64,000 nucleotides of DNA from Salvator merianae. Lineage: Eukaryota; Chordata; Lepidosauria; Squamata; Teiidae. Positions within the stretch are counted from its first letter, which is position 1. Every line of letters starts with the position of its first letter. Positions 35,501-41,822 of this stretch are shown here, piece after piece. A program made the translations under genes and the position numbers. The stretch is from the NCBI GenBank assembly GCA_003586115.2, contig QVOM02000073.1:41842289-41906288 (forward strand). Direction: 5' to 3'. Under the pieces are notes generated by a model, which worked only from the letters and a program-made list of their open reading frames with translations, had not been told where the DNA came from and ran no database searches.

Positions 35501-37725
35501 TATAATTATGCCTGCAAGAGAAACAACCACACTTAAACAGAGACTGTGGAAATGAAAGGGGGATCCTCTGGAGGATGAATTATGCAGTTAAATTGCTTCA
35601 TGTTCCCTTCCCAAGTGCTAACCAAGGGGCAATTCCTTATAGCATATGTAAGTGTAGCATTTTACATTTTGTATAATACATTCAGGATGTTATCTGAGGT
35701 GCAGCTATAGCTATTGTAATTAAGATTTGAAGTTATTCCGAATGTTATGGTTAAAAGAGACGATGTTTTGTCTGTTACTTGAAAGCAATGCAGAACTTAT
35801 TTAGCACTAAGAACTGTTATAGCAAAGGATATATTCAAACAGGTTGGAGAGCAGAGAAGTAGTATGTTGCTTCTAGCTCCCAGTGGGTTTGGAAGAATTG
35901 TGAGTCTACTCAAGTAGACGTTTCTATGTCCTCTCTCTCATCTGCACTGACTGACAAGGTTTTCCAGAGCATAGGTCTTATAGTAGTGTTGTGAACTGAT
36001 GCTCTAAATAGTATTCACAGTTATATTTATTTAGTTTCAGTGTACTCATTATCCACATCTGTTTGTTTACTTAGCAGTATTTCATTTTTGAGACTGTTTC
36101 TCAAACTGGCTTACAGCAAGTGATTTACTGTTAAGGCCAATGCTTAGAGATACCTGTTTATAATACACAACAACATGAATTAAAAACATGTGGAAAATTC
36201 TGCATCATCAGACCAGACTCTTCTACTCGAGGATCCAATCTGGAAAGCTGGAGGAGAAATATAGTTTATCTTGTTAACGTCCAGAGTTACAGAACCTTGA
36301 TGCACCCTTCAGTCTGTCCGCTAGAAGGCAGATTGTTCCTTCCGCCTCCCCTTGCTGGCCCTAAATGAGTGCAAATCTTTGAACTGTTGATTTAAAATTA
36401 TAGCATCAAAGTGTCGATATGATCAGTGTTATGATCAGATAACTGATCATAAATTCTTTATATGAAGAAAAAGATATTAATGCGGTGTTTTTGTTTTGCA
36501 TTTTAGATGCAATTTTGTATTATAAATTACAATATGAAACTTTACATAGTAATTTTATTATCATGTGGATAAGTGTGTCTGTAGGTATTTGCATAATTTC
36601 TTTCCTAAACACTTGCAAATGTGTGACTGCTATTATGTCTGCTTTAAATGATCAAGCTGTTGGGGGAGGGCATTTAGATAGACTTCCCCATCAGTGTATG
36701 GTCCCACTTTAAATGCAAGGAGTCCAGTTGCAGAACTAATAGAAACACAAGCAGTAGTGGAGATCTTAATGTTTCCTTTCATAAATGGAGGAGCTTCCAA
36801 GCTAGCAGGATTGTTTAGGGGGTTTGCCACCCCTCTACAGATCCTGCTGGTGAGCTGGGCTTCTATCATAAAGGCAGCGCAAGAAAAGAAGTAATTAGGA
36901 TTACAAAAATTAAATCTGGGAAGCTTTTCTTGCTACCATTTGATAGAACATAAAGTGGGCACCATGGTAGTGATAACTTAGCCCAATTTAGCTTTGGATT
37001 ACAGGTCGCTGAACTGGTTCGGGCTCTTGAGTTGGTTCAAATAAGGATTACTGTGACATCTATTTTAGTACCATCTAATGCCAGCAATAAATATTTCCCC
37101 ATGTGTTATTTCTCATTCTTGCTTCTGCTTTCACATATCTGCCTAAATGATTGGAGCCCAGCTGAATGACAGGATTTGGGGAGGGGAGTCGAACTTCCTG
37201 CACACCCCTATAAGCCATCTTAAAAATCACAGGAGCAGCTCCCCCGTGCAGCTACATTTATGTTGCACACATTCATGTTGACTCCACTTTTATTTATATA
37301 TTAGAAATCTTCAAGGATTTCTAATGCGTTTCAAGAAACCGGCCTGTATAGCAAATTGTAAACTCCTAATGCAACCACTGTTCAAGAATTTGAGGCAATT
37401 AACATTAATCATTGGTATTAAAAACAATTTTTTCTTGGTGGATAGCTTGCATTGAGTCTCTTTGTAGTGTTTGTGTTCATAAAAATATCCCTGCTTGACT
37501 AGTATGTTGCTCTTTTCAGATATTTCCAGAGTGAAATTAATGCGGTTTGATGATCCTCTCCTGGGTCCTCGTCGTGTTCCTGTGCATGGAAAAGAAGATG
37601 CCGAGAAATCTCCCATTTTAGATCAAGCTGTCTTTCATGTAGATCTTGCTGCAAAACGGGTTTGCCTCACTGAGAACGGGCGAACAACAGATATTGGAGA
37701 TACACTAGTCTATATAGTCAATTAG
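1279..37725 (+). CDS. LARS1: LARS1, cytoplasmic leucyl-tRNA synthetase, C-terminal 675 residues (17 exons, 5' part outside window)
   Basis: The enzyme charges tRNA-Leu with leucine in the cytosol; in mammals it belongs to the multi-synthetase complex and acts as a leucine sensor for mTORC1 through RagD. Seventeen exons were joined by hand: 1279-1364, 1453-1518, 2088-2170, 2696-2834, 8565-8777, 10198-10255, 11771-11834, 12260-12443, 12654-12744, 13927-14067, 15909-16049, 16134-16244, 17516-17626, 21230-21334, 23563-23658, 28802-28934, 37520-37725. They total 2028 bases, stay in one frame, and all introns are GT-AG. The product matches vertebrate LARS1 throughout, compared from memory. It covers the rest of the catalytic core after the editing insert, the KMSKS loop, the helical anticodon-binding domain and the vertebrate C-terminal extension. 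Counting back from 1176 puts KMSKS at 716-720 as in human. The HIGH motif is not in the window. No disabling change is seen. Confidence 0.97.
1400..1423. repeat. (CA)n microsatellite
   Basis: About twelve uninterrupted CA units lie in the short intron between the first two visible LARS1 exons. Confidence 0.95.
1453..1518 (+). CDS. LARS1: LARS1 exon, residues about 530-552
   Basis: A 66-base exon between a TTTTAG acceptor and a GTAAGT donor. It encodes the conserved [10 protein letters not shown] stretch of the catalytic core. The preceding short intron carries a CA microsatellite. Confidence 0.95.
2088..2170 (+). CDS. LARS1: LARS1 exon, residues about 552-580
   Basis: An 83-base exon after TTTCCAG, ending before GTATGA. 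It encodes [20 protein letters not shown], closely matching vertebrate LARS1, and leaves one base of a Gly codon for the next exon. Confidence 0.95.
2696..2834 (+). CDS. LARS1: LARS1 exon, residues about 580-626
   Basis: A 139-base exon between TTGCAG and GTGAGA. It encodes the [19 protein letters not shown] core block and the following helix. It precedes the 5.7 kb intron that holds a DIRS-like element. Confidence 0.95.
3420..3960 (+). mobile_element. Degraded L2-like LINE fragment, C-terminal RT region and 3' UTR
   Basis: Conceptual reading gives scattered matches to the end of a LINE reverse transcriptase: a subject line like LQMVQNAAxR near 3510-3545 and an LPxGMF-like WN block near 3750-3780. 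It is followed by a K/L-rich segment and an AT-rich tail (TTTTAATGATGCTTTTAATG). Many stops and frameshifts mark it as old. Confidence 0.55.
4873..4944 (+). repeat. DIRS-like element, left inverted terminal repeat
   Basis: It is the inverse complement of 8193-8263. The best-conserved parts are the 19-base outer core and the CCACCTTAAAAGGAAAA inner end. A weaker extension reaches back to about 4850. Confidence 0.8.
7880..7971 (+). mobile_element. CR1 3'-end fragment nested in the DIRS-like element
   Basis: The text GGGCCACTGTGTGAACCAG, then CTGTGGCCTGATCCAG and CTCTTATGTTCTTA, is the characteristic amniote CR1 3' terminus. It lies just after the recombinase signature. Confidence 0.6.
8097..8141 (+). 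repeat. DIRS-like internal complementary region
   Basis: About 44 bases (GTTCACTTATGTGAATG and on) are the inverse complement of 8268-8311, the extreme right end of the element, with only a few mismatches. DIRS elements use such an internal complementary region to circularise their cDNA. Confidence 0.7.
8193..8263 (-). repeat. DIRS-like element, right inverted terminal repeat
   Basis: It reads TTTTCCTTTAAGGTGG at its inner end and GGTTTAACCCTATAATTGC at its outer end, mirroring the left repeat. Confidence 0.8.
8565..8777 (+). CDS. LARS1: LARS1 exon, residues about 626-697
   Basis: This is the longest visible exon, 213 bases, between TTACACAG and GTTGGT. It encodes MTKEVWDY, then [20 protein letters not shown], a signature of the second half of the class Ia Rossmann fold. 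Confidence 0.96.
9088..9309. mobile_element. hAT-like miniature inverted-repeat element
   Basis: Terminal inverted repeats TGAGACTGCATCCACATGCA and the inverse of CTGTGTGTGAACGCAGCCTCA agree at 16 of 21 positions. The element is 222 bases. No clear target duplication was seen. Ends resemble those of the element at 53716-53926. Confidence 0.5.
10198..10255 (+). CDS. LARS1: LARS1 exon, residues about 697-716, first half of the KMSKS junction
   Basis: A 58-base exon between CCCCAG and GTATGT. It encodes [13 protein letters not shown]. The last codon is the first Lys of the KMSKS catalytic loop, so the intron cuts the motif in phase 0 after that Lys. Confidence 0.95.
10256..11770. other. LARS1 intron without recognised features
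   Basis: This intron splits the KMSKS motif. I see only short homopolymer runs (T9 near 11261) and no readable repeat family. Confidence 0.5.
11771..11834 (+). CDS. LARS1: LARS1 exon, residues about 717-738, MSKS of the catalytic loop
   Basis: A 64-base exon beginning ATG TCC AAA TCT. It completes KMSKS, the mobile loop that stabilises the aminoacyl-adenylate transition state, and continues [18 protein letters not shown]. Its donor is GTGAGA. Confidence 0.96.
12260..12443 (+). CDS. LARS1: LARS1 exon, residues about 738-799
   Basis: A 184-base exon encoding [17 protein letters not shown] and [20 protein letters not shown], the transition from the stem-contact fold to the anticodon-binding domain. 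Acceptor TTCTAG, donor GTACAA. Confidence 0.96.
12654..12744 (+). CDS. LARS1: LARS1 exon, residues about 799-829
   Basis: A 91-base exon separated from the previous one by a 210-base intron. It encodes ELNAGI-like [20 protein letters not shown] and GFFEFQ of the anticodon-binding domain. Donor GTAAGT. Confidence 0.95.
12930..13172 (-). mobile_element. tRNA-derived SINE, minus strand, degraded
   Basis: Read on the minus strand from 13172, AATAGCTCAGCAGAAC resembles a tRNA A box and AAGTTCAATGCCTGG a B box. Further on, CATTTAGAGTAGCCAATACT matches the body of a common reptile SINE (AGAGTAGACAATACTG). Confidence 0.6.
13927..14067 (+). CDS. LARS1: LARS1 exon, residues about 830-876
   Basis: A 141-base exon, phase 0 on both sides, between TTTCAG and GTAATG. 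It encodes [15 protein letters not shown] and [16 protein letters not shown], helices of the anticodon-binding domain. Confidence 0.96.
14068..15908. other. LARS1 intron without recognised features
   Basis: AT-rich intron DNA. No repeat family or gene signal was recognised on either strand. Confidence 0.4.
15909..16049 (+). CDS. LARS1: LARS1 exon, residues about 877-923
   Basis: A 141-base exon encoding [18 protein letters not shown] and [17 protein letters not shown]. The acceptor (TTATTTAAAG) has a weak pyrimidine tract but gives the only frame that continues the homology. Donor GTAAAT. Confidence 0.94.
16134..16244 (+). CDS. LARS1: LARS1 exon, residues about 924-960
   Basis: A 111-base exon between TCTCCAG and GTGAGT. 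It encodes a short variable linker, then [17 protein letters not shown], the start of the vertebrate C-terminal extension. By residue number it reaches the region reported in human LARS1 to contact RagD (about 951-971). Confidence 0.94.
16245..17515. other. LARS1 intron without recognised features
   Basis: AT-rich intron sequence. No repeat or gene signal was recognised on either strand. Confidence 0.4.
17516..17626 (+). CDS. LARS1: LARS1 exon, residues about 961-997
   Basis: A 111-base phase-0 exon between TTTTAG and GTCAGC. It encodes [20 protein letters not shown] and MPFVAMIK of the C-terminal extension. Confidence 0.95.
18090..18480 (-). mobile_element. Degraded LINE 3' tail, minus strand
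   Basis: It begins with a TTTATTTGTTTGTTTATTT tract followed by AACATTTATATCCCACTC. This is the inverted form of the LINE 3' end (GAGxGGGATATAAAT then ATTT-type tail). The remainder is A-rich and degraded. Confidence 0.45.
19094..19136. repeat. Short imperfect hairpin
   Basis: AGGGATG-GCTG-AAC pairs with GTT-CAGC-CATCCCT across a loop containing GCCGTTCGC. It may be a remnant of a fold-back element. Confidence 0.5.
19571..19835 (+). mobile_element. CR1 3'-end fragment
   Basis: The run from ATGGCTACTAGAATAGATG through ACAGTGTCCAGAAGCAATTG, TGTGTGATACAGGATGTTAG and CTGATTCAACAGGGCTTC to TTATATTCTTATGTTC follows the CR1 3' end in order. Confidence 0.75.
20526..20554. repeat. (GT)n microsatellite
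   Basis: About fourteen uninterrupted GT units lie in a LARS1 intron. Confidence 0.95.
20580..20695 (+). mobile_element. Degraded LINE 3' tail, plus strand
   Basis: It contains AAATTGCTTTGAGTATGATG, ending in a (GAT)n tract. This resembles the LINE tail motif 'taa-ccgctctgag' plus microsatellite, heavily degraded. Confidence 0.4.
21230..21334 (+). CDS. LARS1: LARS1 exon, residues about 998-1032
   Basis: A 105-base phase-0 exon between ATACCAG and GTGAAT. It encodes [20 protein letters not shown], well conserved with other vertebrates. Confidence 0.95.
21545..22700 (+). mobile_element. CR1/L3-type LINE, 5'-truncated and degraded
   Basis: The reverse transcriptase block [14 protein letters not shown] lies near 21705-21750, where functional copies have a V-x-LDF-x-KAFD-x-VPH motif. 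The 3' half follows the CR1/L3 consensus in order: GGAATACTGAACACAG, TTAGTCACCACACATAAAAA, GGCAACTAAAATGGTAAA, GGGGACATGATAGAAGTT, TCAGGACAGACAAAAGG. It ends near GCTAGCCATGATG. It is riddled with stops and is inactive. It occupies most of the intron between LARS1 exons 21230-21334 and 23563-23658. Confidence 0.85.
23563..23658 (+). CDS. LARS1: LARS1 exon, residues about 1033-1064
   Basis: A 96-base phase-0 exon encoding [20 protein letters not shown] then [12 protein letters not shown]. Acceptor CCAAAG, donor GTGAGT. Confidence 0.94.
23752..23900 (-). mobile_element. Degraded LINE 3' tail, minus strand
   Basis: TTTGTTTATTAAAATTTCTG then TCTCAGCATGGTGTACAAGA and an A-rich segment correspond to the inverted LINE 3' end (CTCAGGGCGGCGTACAA-like). 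Confidence 0.5.
23901..26870. other. LARS1 intron without recognised features
   Basis: AT-rich intron sequence with a short A-run (24570-24582). Nothing readable was found on either strand. Confidence 0.4.
27000..27212 (+). mobile_element. Squamate-type tRNA-derived SINE with LINE-like tail
   Basis: CCTAGCTGTTCGAAAGCAAG and CAAGTAGATAAATTGGGAG match the body of a squamate SINE. The end, AAGCTGCTTTGAGTCAGC then GCGGGATATAAAAACCAA plus a (TTC)n tract, is the LINE-type tail used for retrotransposition. Confidence 0.65.
27496..27957 (+). other. Unrecognised 153-codon open frame in a LARS1 intron
   Basis: An open frame starting ATGATGCCCCTC has no motif I recognise. It has no splice context supporting an exon, and GC content is only slightly above its surroundings. 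It could be a decayed transposon gag or chance. Confidence 0.2.
28270..28425 (+). mobile_element. Degraded LINE 3' tail with (AAT/GAT)n tract
   Basis: GTAAACTACTCTGGACCTC followed by AATAATAATCATGATGATAA matches the LINE tail form 'gtaa-ccgctctggacct' plus microsatellite. Confidence 0.5.
28802..28934 (+). CDS. LARS1: LARS1 exon, residues about 1065-1109
   Basis: A 133-base exon between CTTACAG and GTAAAA. It encodes [20 protein letters not shown], then [15 protein letters not shown]. It belongs to the LARS-specific C-terminal (UNE-L) domain and ends after one base of an Asp codon. Confidence 0.95.
30575..30925 (+). mobile_element. L2-like LINE reverse transcriptase fragment, degraded
   Basis: Readings [20 protein letters not shown] near 30618 and [11 protein letters not shown] near 30790 correspond to the LDLSAAFDTVDH and GVPQGSVLSPLLF blocks of this LINE family, with a further degraded match at the YADD region near 30880-30900. 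Frames are broken. Confidence 0.65.
30935..31340. repeat. Hairpin-rich segment, unclassified
   Basis: Several inverted repeats follow one another. ATCCCAG/CTGGGAT lies near 30952-30972. A longer imperfect arm pair sits around TTCTTGAAGAA near 31057-31067. GGCCC/GGGCC lies near 31212. No terminal repeats were identified. Confidence 0.3.
31341..34920. other. LARS1 intron, mostly unclassified
   Basis: It contains a short (AC)n-like tract near 33496-33517 and a (GA)n tract near 34731-34745, plus AT-rich DNA. No gene or clear repeat family was recognised. Confidence 0.4.
34921..35302. mobile_element. Hairpin-array element, possibly a non-autonomous DNA transposon
   Basis: Consecutive inverted repeats fill this 380-base stretch. 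GCATATTGTGGTACAGG pairs with CCTGTACCTGGATATGC (34941-34957 with 34967-34983). ATCCATC/GATGGAT pairs 34985 with 35007. CATGCCAGCT/AGCTGGCATG is perfect (35081-35090 with 35095-35104). A GCCTT..AAGGC pair spans 35128-35149, GTTTC-GTGG/CCAC-AAAC spans 35188-35217 and GGTAGA/TCTACC spans 35267-35292. Possible short terminal repeats begin CGGTTT. No target duplication is certain. Confidence 0.45.
35378..35464. mobile_element. Possible very short inverted-repeat element
   Basis: GGGTCCTTCTT at the left and GCAGAAGGGACC at the right form imperfect terminal inverted repeats around about 87 bases. The evidence is weak. Confidence 0.25.
35470..37519. other. LARS1 intron without recognised features
   Basis: AT-rich intron up to the terminal LARS1 exon. 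No readable repeat or gene signal was found. Confidence 0.4.
37520..37725 (+). CDS. LARS1: LARS1 terminal exon with stop codon, residues about 1109-1176
   Basis: The last coding exon follows TTTTCAG after an 8.6 kb intron. It encodes [20 protein letters not shown] and ends [11 protein letters not shown] with TAG at 37723-37725. Confidence 0.96.
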
Positions 37726-37768
37726 GTTCTGCAGATTATTCACTGAGAAAACATGAGAATTTATGTTT

Positions 37769-37774
37769 ATTAAA
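37769..37774 (+). promoter_or_regulatory. LARS1: Possible upstream polyadenylation hexamer ATTAAA
   Basis: ATTAAA lies 43 bases after the LARS1 stop. It is a common variant signal but is closer to the stop than the canonical one at 37872. Confidence 0.35.
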
Positions 37775-37871
37775 GTTATCTAGTGGACCACATCAGGCTT
37801 AAATTTGGTACTTGTGAAGGAGGAAGTGATTCTGTATAGATCCTGCTCCTGAAGTTTTAAAACATGAGTAT

Positions 37872-37877
37872 AATAAA
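37872..37877 (+). promoter_or_regulatory. LARS1: Canonical polyadenylation signal AATAAA of LARS1
   Basis: AATAAA lies about 147 bases after the stop and is followed within 30 bases by a GT/T-rich stretch (CTTGTGGCTTTTCTTG). This predicts a short 3' UTR ending near 37895. Confidence 0.7.
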
Positions 37878-37894
37878 TACTATTTTCCAGACTT

Positions 37895-39635
37895 GTGGCT
37901 TTTCTTGAAACTTCACTGAAAGACTTAGGTCTTTAAAAATGAAGCAGAAGCAATAGTGTAGCATTTGAGGGGTCATGCATCAGAGCCATTCATGGTTGAG
38001 AAATAATGGAGCCATTGTGTACTTAGAATTATCATTTCTTCTCACAGTAAGGATGTGTGTGCAGCTGTCTCTTGCCTAAGAAACTTACGACCAGAGATAG
38101 CAGGAAGCTGGACTGATCCATCCTTCCCTATACTCTTGTGCACAAACAAGCTTCTTCTGGCCACCACGAAAAGTGTTGATTCTCCTCTACTTGCAACTTC
38201 ATAAACTGGCTAGAAACTTCGTTCTCACTAGGTAATATACAAATTTAGAATAATCAGTTGCTGCTTCTTGTCAATCCCTTGCTTCTTTTCCTTTCTTTTT
38301 TTTTAAATGAAGAGGTCTGTAGAGGTAATTAAAAGCTATCTTCTGATGGATAGACAGGAAGTGCAAAGTTGGTGTGAGGAGAAAGTTGTGTGAGGGCCAA
38401 AGAGAAGAAGCCACAAGCTAGCTGGAAAGACACCATTGGTCTAATTTGTTTCAAGATTAGACTTCCACTGTCCCTAGATTTTAACATAAAACCTTTCATC
38501 TCGTTGTTTACCTAGAGAAACTTGACTGACCAGGGGGTTGCAAATTTCTTAAGCAGAGGTTGGCCAATCTGTGATCCCCCCCCCCCCCATCTTGCTAAAT
38601 TACCACTCCCATTATGCTTGGCTATTGGCCAGACAGGGAGTTGCAGTTCAATAACATCTCAAGGTCCATTGTTGAATCACTCTTAGCCTAACTGGGTCAA
38701 TGTGCAGAACATATGCTTCCCTTATTTTCTGCAGTCATTCTGAAAGTACTGGTTGGCCAGCTGTTGGGTATGGTTGATAGGAAGAAAAGAATATAAATAA
38801 ACTGAAAGATTGCTCCCTGCCCTAATAAGCAGCTATTTCAGGAGAGTATTTTAGTTAGGGTGCTTTTCTGTGATCTTGTCAAATTTTGCTGATCAAATGT
38901 ACTCTAAATTCCAAAACAAAAAACTTTACTAATGATTGACCAAACAAGTGTTTAAAAATACTAAAACATGGAATACTCTTTACAAGCCTCTGTTTACATT
39001 TTAAACGATTAAATCGGCACCTGTAAGTATTCAAAAGAGCTTCTGGATCTGTTGAAATTGTCCTTATTAAAAAGAAAAGAAAATGCTTTCCTTTGTAATT
39101 CTGTCTCAAATGATCCAAGATCACAATGTTTTTTAAGCTGTGCATCGCCCTCTAATAGCATGTGATAGGAAATCAGAGTTCTGGTGCACCAAAATGTAGA
39201 AATGGAAAACCTTTTCACTATAAATGGTTGCATTCTTTGAGACTAATTCTCTACTGTTGAGAAGGACTATAGCTCAGTGGTATTTTATTTATCTAGCTAT
39301 TTTTATAACACAAATATAACAATGTGAAAACAAGTAACAGATTAAAGTTATTGAGGTTAATTAACACTAATGTAACAGTGATAAAAATAAATTAGCAAAT
39401 CCCAAGGAAAACTGCTACCTCATGGAGAAGCAGCACCTTCAAGACCAAAAGCCTGAATGGAAAGATGTATTGTATCTTGACTTCCCATCTTTTGGTGCCT
39501 GGTTATTTCACCAGCTAGGGGTTGCTCTTGAGGAGACTCTCTCATACCTCTCACTACTTCACAAATCACTATCAGCAGTTTCCATTACAGATCTTAGTAG
39601 CTGGACAGATCTATATAGGACGGAGTACTCTTTCA
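37895..39635. other. Intergenic DNA downstream of LARS1
   Basis: Only short homopolymers are seen, such as a C run near 38577-38588. No gene was recognised. Confidence 0.4.
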
Positions 39636-39639
39636 GAAA

Positions 39640-40150
39640 TGTTGGACCTATGTTGTTTTGGACCTTGTATATCAGTGTCAACACCTTGAATTGGGCTGAT
39701 TAGTGTACTGGGAACTAGAGCAGACCTTTCAAAATCGGCATGGTATGTAGCTGGCTAGGAACAGTTTTCCTTAGTCTAACTGGTACAGTCTATTCTAGCT
39801 TCAGCTTCTGAATGATCTTCAAGAGCAGTTCCATGCATAATTCATCACAGTAGTGCACTCTGGAAGTTACTACCTCATAGACTACTGTGTGTTATTTATG
39901 CCCAGGAGGGGATGTAGCAGCCTACGATAGAAATAATCACTCTTAGATCTCAAATGGTAAGGATGGCTCTAGGACTGTCTTTTCCCAGGAAAACACATGC
40001 CTTCCTGTAGAAGTTTCCAGGTCAAATCCCTAACATCTCCAATTATGGCTAGGAACCGATTGCTCCTGAAACTTTGGAAACCCACATCCAGGCCTCATTG
40101 AACTGTCGTTCCTGCTACAAGATTTCACTAGGTCTAATGCTGACTCTTCC
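39640..40150 (-). mobile_element. L2-like LINE fragment, minus strand, degraded
   Basis: ACACCTTGAATTGGGCTGAT, TGATCTTCAAGAGCAGTTCC, CAGTAGTGCACTCTGGAAGT and the following bases align in order with 45005-45245 of the better copy downstream. It is therefore the same family, in the same orientation. Beyond about 39915 the match fades. Confidence 0.7.
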
Positions 40151-41079
40151 AATTGGTCAGCCAGGATTTCATTAATAGATGGCACCTACATTATTTATTT
40201 AAAACATTTCTGTACCTCTTACTAAAAAAATGAAGGGTTCGAACCAAACCACTAAATTTCAGTTTGTGCGCATCTTTAGTCGGCACCTAAAGGATGAGCC
40301 AGATACCTGCAGAACGCTTTCCTCTCTGTTAACTGCGATAACATAATTTATAACAACATAATTTACAGCAGGATCTCCCTTGATGATCTAGCAGTTCTTG
40401 GAAGGTAGAGCTAGAAAATTGCACACAGCCTTGATCAATCAATGGTGCTTTCAGATGATATAACGCTTCATACTATCCCGACTTTCCCAGTTCTTAGCTG
40501 TTGCTTGATATTGAAGTGTGCAGACCATGGCTCTACAGTTATTCTGAAACCAAATTCCAAATTGTTTTCAGTAATGTGGGCCTAATTTATTTGTTCCTCT
40601 ATCCTTTTTGGATAGATTGAGACATCAGCACTACAAACCTCCACAGGGAAAATGGTGCCTCAGTGGTTTCAAGCTCTGTACCATCAGACATTTTGGCCTG
40701 GATTTGTTTCTCTCAGAGCTGCCCTTGAGTGTTTTCAGCAAGTCCAAGCCTGAGCACAACTAGTTACTCCAGGCCTTGGCCAGTAGGCTGCCTGCCAATC
40801 TCCTCCTTCCATTTATGCATCCAATCTATATATGTCTTTCTTCTGCCTTTTCTGGACAGCTAGAGATGTGAAAAACCTGTGAGTGGGAGGCTTGATAAGC
40901 TCAATTACCTAACCATGAGTAACAATTTAATGCCTATATATCTGAAACAGAACTATACCAACTAGAACCAAAGTGCAACAGTTTCCCTCTATAAATGAAG
41001 AAATCAGTGAGAGCTGATGCAGAGAGAAGATGCATTGTCATTTGTTACTTGAGGGAAAAGCTGAAACTCCTCTGATTAC
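40151..41079. other. Intergenic DNA
   Basis: No gene or clear repeat boundary was seen. Parts near 40190-40280 look repeat-derived but could not be assigned. Confidence 0.35.
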
Positions 41080-41082
41080 CTT

Positions 41083-41819
41083 GGGCCTGTTCGCGCTTGT
41101 AACTAGCAAGCATCAAGGATGCTTGCTAGACAAGTGGCTTCGCACCACAGGAGGGCCGTAGCAACCGGCAGCGGACTTGATCCGCTGCCGATCGTTACAA
41201 GTGCCCAGATAAGTAAAAAGCTGTCCAAATCCTCACCTGAAGCTCAAAGTGAGCTTCAGGTGAGGATTCGTTCGCACCTACCTCTTGGCGGCGGTGGCCA
41301 TCTTCTGGGCGATCAGCCCGCCCATCATGCATTGCATGATCATGTGATCACGCAATGCATGATGGGCAATGGAGTCCACCTCTTCGCGCGGGCCCAAATG
41401 GGCCCATACGAGGCCCCAATCGAGCCCACACTGCCGCGATCAGGACAGGAACGCTGGACGAGGCTGCGCCCCGTCCAGCATTCTGGTGCCCGATCGCGGG
41501 CGTGAATGGCGGTCACCACGGCAGCAGCCTACAAAGCGTCAGGCTGCTGCCAAGGCGACCGGGAGCCCCACGCGGTGCGCCGTGATGATATCATCACCGC
41601 ATGGGCCTCCAGGTTGCCCTGGCAGCAGCCTGATGCTTGCTGGCCGCTGTTCTGGCGAGCATCGGGATGGATAATGGCGTTCGCACTGGCGAACGCCATT
41701 ATCCAGCTTGGGGTCTGTTTTCAGGCCCCATTGTGCAGACGGTGTCTGCGTGATGGGGTCTGTTCCACACTAGAATGGGCTAATTAGCTCATTCTAGCGT
41801 GGAAAGTGCGAACAGGCCC
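41083..41819. mobile_element. Hairpin-array transposable element (non-autonomous, PIF/Harbinger-like ends)
   Basis: Terminal inverted repeats GGGCCTGTTCGCGCTT (41083-41098) and the inverse of AAGTGCGAACAGGCCC (41804-41819) agree at 15 of 16 positions. They are flanked by a 3-base duplication CTT (41080-41082 and 41820-41822). The interior is markedly GC-rich against AT-rich surroundings and codes for no transposase. It is a succession of hairpins: 41096-41134, 41158-41198, 41228-41268 (19-bp perfect arms), 41320-41367 (22 of 23 paired), 41390-41405, about 41433-41500, 41511-41560, 41562-41610, 41629-41666, 41668-41705 (17-bp perfect arms), 41722-41762 and 41763-41804. A 3-base duplication and GGG ends are usual for PIF/Harbinger, but the superfamily is not proven. 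Confidence 0.8.
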
Positions 41820-41822
41820 CTT

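Noticed and set aside
41119..41787. Overlapping plus-strand open frames of 76-128 codons
   Set aside because: They lie wholly inside the hairpin-array element. High GC lowers stop frequency, and there is no transposase-like motif.
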